In this document: one piece after another, positions 7,900-8,167 of the stretch
Numbering within the stretch: position 1 is the stretch's first letter
Layout of the letters: the number at the start of each line of letters is the position of its first letter
Assembly: GCA_905372205.1 (NCBI GenBank)
Contig: CAJPOH010000028.1
Location: forward strand, 1 to 8,167
Reading direction: 5' to 3'
DNA from: an uncultured Treponema sp.
GTDB taxonomy: Bacteria; Spirochaetota; Spirochaetia; Treponematales; Treponemataceae
Length of the DNA stretch: 8,167 bases
Made by a program: the position numbers and the translations under genes
Notes under the pieces: generated by a model
What the model saw: only the letters and a program-made list of their open reading frames with translations
What the model was told of the DNA's origin: nothing
Database searches by the model: none

Positions 7900-7981
7900 T
7901 GGGGAGTCAAGGATTCGAACCTTGGAAGGCGGAGCCAACAGATTTACAGTCTGCCCCCTTTGACCGCTCGGGAATCTCCCC
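7900..7981 (-). tRNA. tRNA-Tyr (anticodon GTA)
   Basis: The 82-nt class II tRNA folds fully: acceptor GGGGAGA/ACTCCCC, D arm CCC/GGG, anticodon arm GCAGA-CTGTAAA-TCTGT with GTA in the loop, a long variable arm with GGC-TCC-GCC, and T arm CAAGG-TTCGAAT-CCTTG. The discriminator is A (7900). The 3' CCA is not encoded: the next bases are a T8 run, so it must be added by nucleotidyltransferase. The seventh acceptor pair (7:66) is an A-A mismatch. It lies 9 nt downstream of tRNA-Thr and is probably on the same primary transcript. Confidence 0.95.
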
Positions 7982-7990
7982 ATATCAACG

Positions 7991-8065
7991 AGCCAACTTA
8001 GGGATTCGAACCCTAGACCCCGAGATTACAAATCACGTGCTCTGGACCAGCTGAGCTAAGTTGGC
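7991..8065 (-). tRNA. tRNA-Thr (anticodon TGT)
   Basis: The 75-nt tRNA has a perfect acceptor stem GCCAACT/AGTTGGC, D arm GCTC-AGCTGGTCCA-GAGC, anticodon arm CGTGA-TTTGTAA-TCTCG with TGT as anticodon, and T arm TAGGG-TTCGAAT-CCCTA. The discriminator is T (7991) and CCA is not encoded. Position 29:41 in the anticodon stem is a T-T mismatch. It is the first gene of the Thr-Tyr pair and begins only about 7 nt after the predicted transcription start. Confidence 0.95.
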
Positions 8066-8079
8066 AAAAACTAGGGGGC

Positions 8080-8108
8080 ATTCTATAAAACATATATAAG
8101 TTTGTCAA
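8080..8108 (-). promoter_or_regulatory. Sigma-70 promoter of the tRNA-Thr/tRNA-Tyr transcript
   Basis: On the - strand a consensus -35 TTGACA (8108-8103) is followed by a 17-bp spacer and the -10 TAGAAT (8085-8080, 5 of 6 matches). The discriminator that follows is GCCCCCT, and the start should fall near 8072-8073, leaving a leader of only 6-7 nt before tRNA-Thr. A GC-rich discriminator is the classical mark of stable-RNA promoters under stringent (ppGpp-type) control. That mode of control is inferred here from the sequence only. Confidence 0.85.
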
Positions 8109-8118
8109 GATGTCGAAT

Positions 8119-8166
8119 TGTATCACGTTAAATCTAACCGAAATAATTTCTGTGTATCACGTAAAA
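8119..8166. repeat. 14-bp direct repeat upstream of the tRNA promoter
   Basis: The motif TGTATCACGTTAAA (8119-8132) recurs as TGTATCACGTAAAA (8153-8166), matching at 13 of 14 bases with a 34-bp period. Relative to the predicted tRNA start the copies sit at about -47 to -60 and -81 to -94, which suits an activator or other upstream element. The second copy reaches the window edge, so more copies could lie beyond it. Confidence 0.6.
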
Positions 8167-8167
8167 A

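Noticed and set aside
1..8167. Mobile elements, CRISPR arrays, phage genes, toxin-antitoxin or defence genes
   Set aside because: No transposase, integrase, spaced repeat array or such gene pair is visible; nearly all sequence is accounted for by housekeeping genes and tRNAs.

Overview
This is an AT-rich window of ordinary bacterial housekeeping genes. It very probably comes from a spirochaete, with a Treponema-like genome as the best guess. The main evidence is the phenylalanyl-tRNA synthetase alpha subunit (pheS), which is the archaeal/eukaryotic type that spirochaetes are known to carry. The tRNA genes also lack an encoded CCA. Genus-level placement is inference, because no similarity search was possible.

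Layout: the 3' part of pheS is on the + strand (2-1147) and runs in from outside the window. A 102-bp gap with an imperfect inverted repeat separates it from a convergent five-gene block on the - strand. Read in the direction of transcription (right to left), the block is: an MBL-fold metal-dependent hydrolase (7735-6773), mltG (6773-5763), dnaG (5729-3957), rpoD (3947-2043) and a coiled-coil/zinc-ribbon protein of the zf-RING_7 (DUF164) family (2032-1250). The joints are tight: a 1-nt TAATG overlap, then gaps of 33, 9 and 10 nt. At two joints the upstream stop codon runs straight into the Shine-Dalgarno sequence of the next gene. Upstream of the block, on the same strand, are tRNA-Tyr(GTA) and tRNA-Thr(TGT). 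They are driven by a near-consensus sigma-70 promoter (TTGACA, 17 bp, TAGAAT) with a GC-rich discriminator.

The - strand block is a variant of the macromolecular-synthesis operon (rpsU-dnaG-rpoD in E. coli). The dnaG-rpoD pair is kept, no rpsU is present, and mltG and an MBL hydrolase precede it. It groups the replication primase, the housekeeping sigma factor and a factor that ends glycan-strand synthesis. I see no strong terminator between the tRNA genes and the hydrolase gene, so readthrough from the tRNA promoter into the block is possible.

I found no mobile element, CRISPR array, phage gene or obviously novel system. The points most worth a second look are the coupling of rpoD to the zinc-ribbon gene, a Gln in place of the usual His in a PheS substrate motif, a 14-bp direct repeat upstream of the tRNA promoter, one mismatched stem pair in each tRNA, and an A9 tract at the core/C-terminal domain boundary of dnaG.
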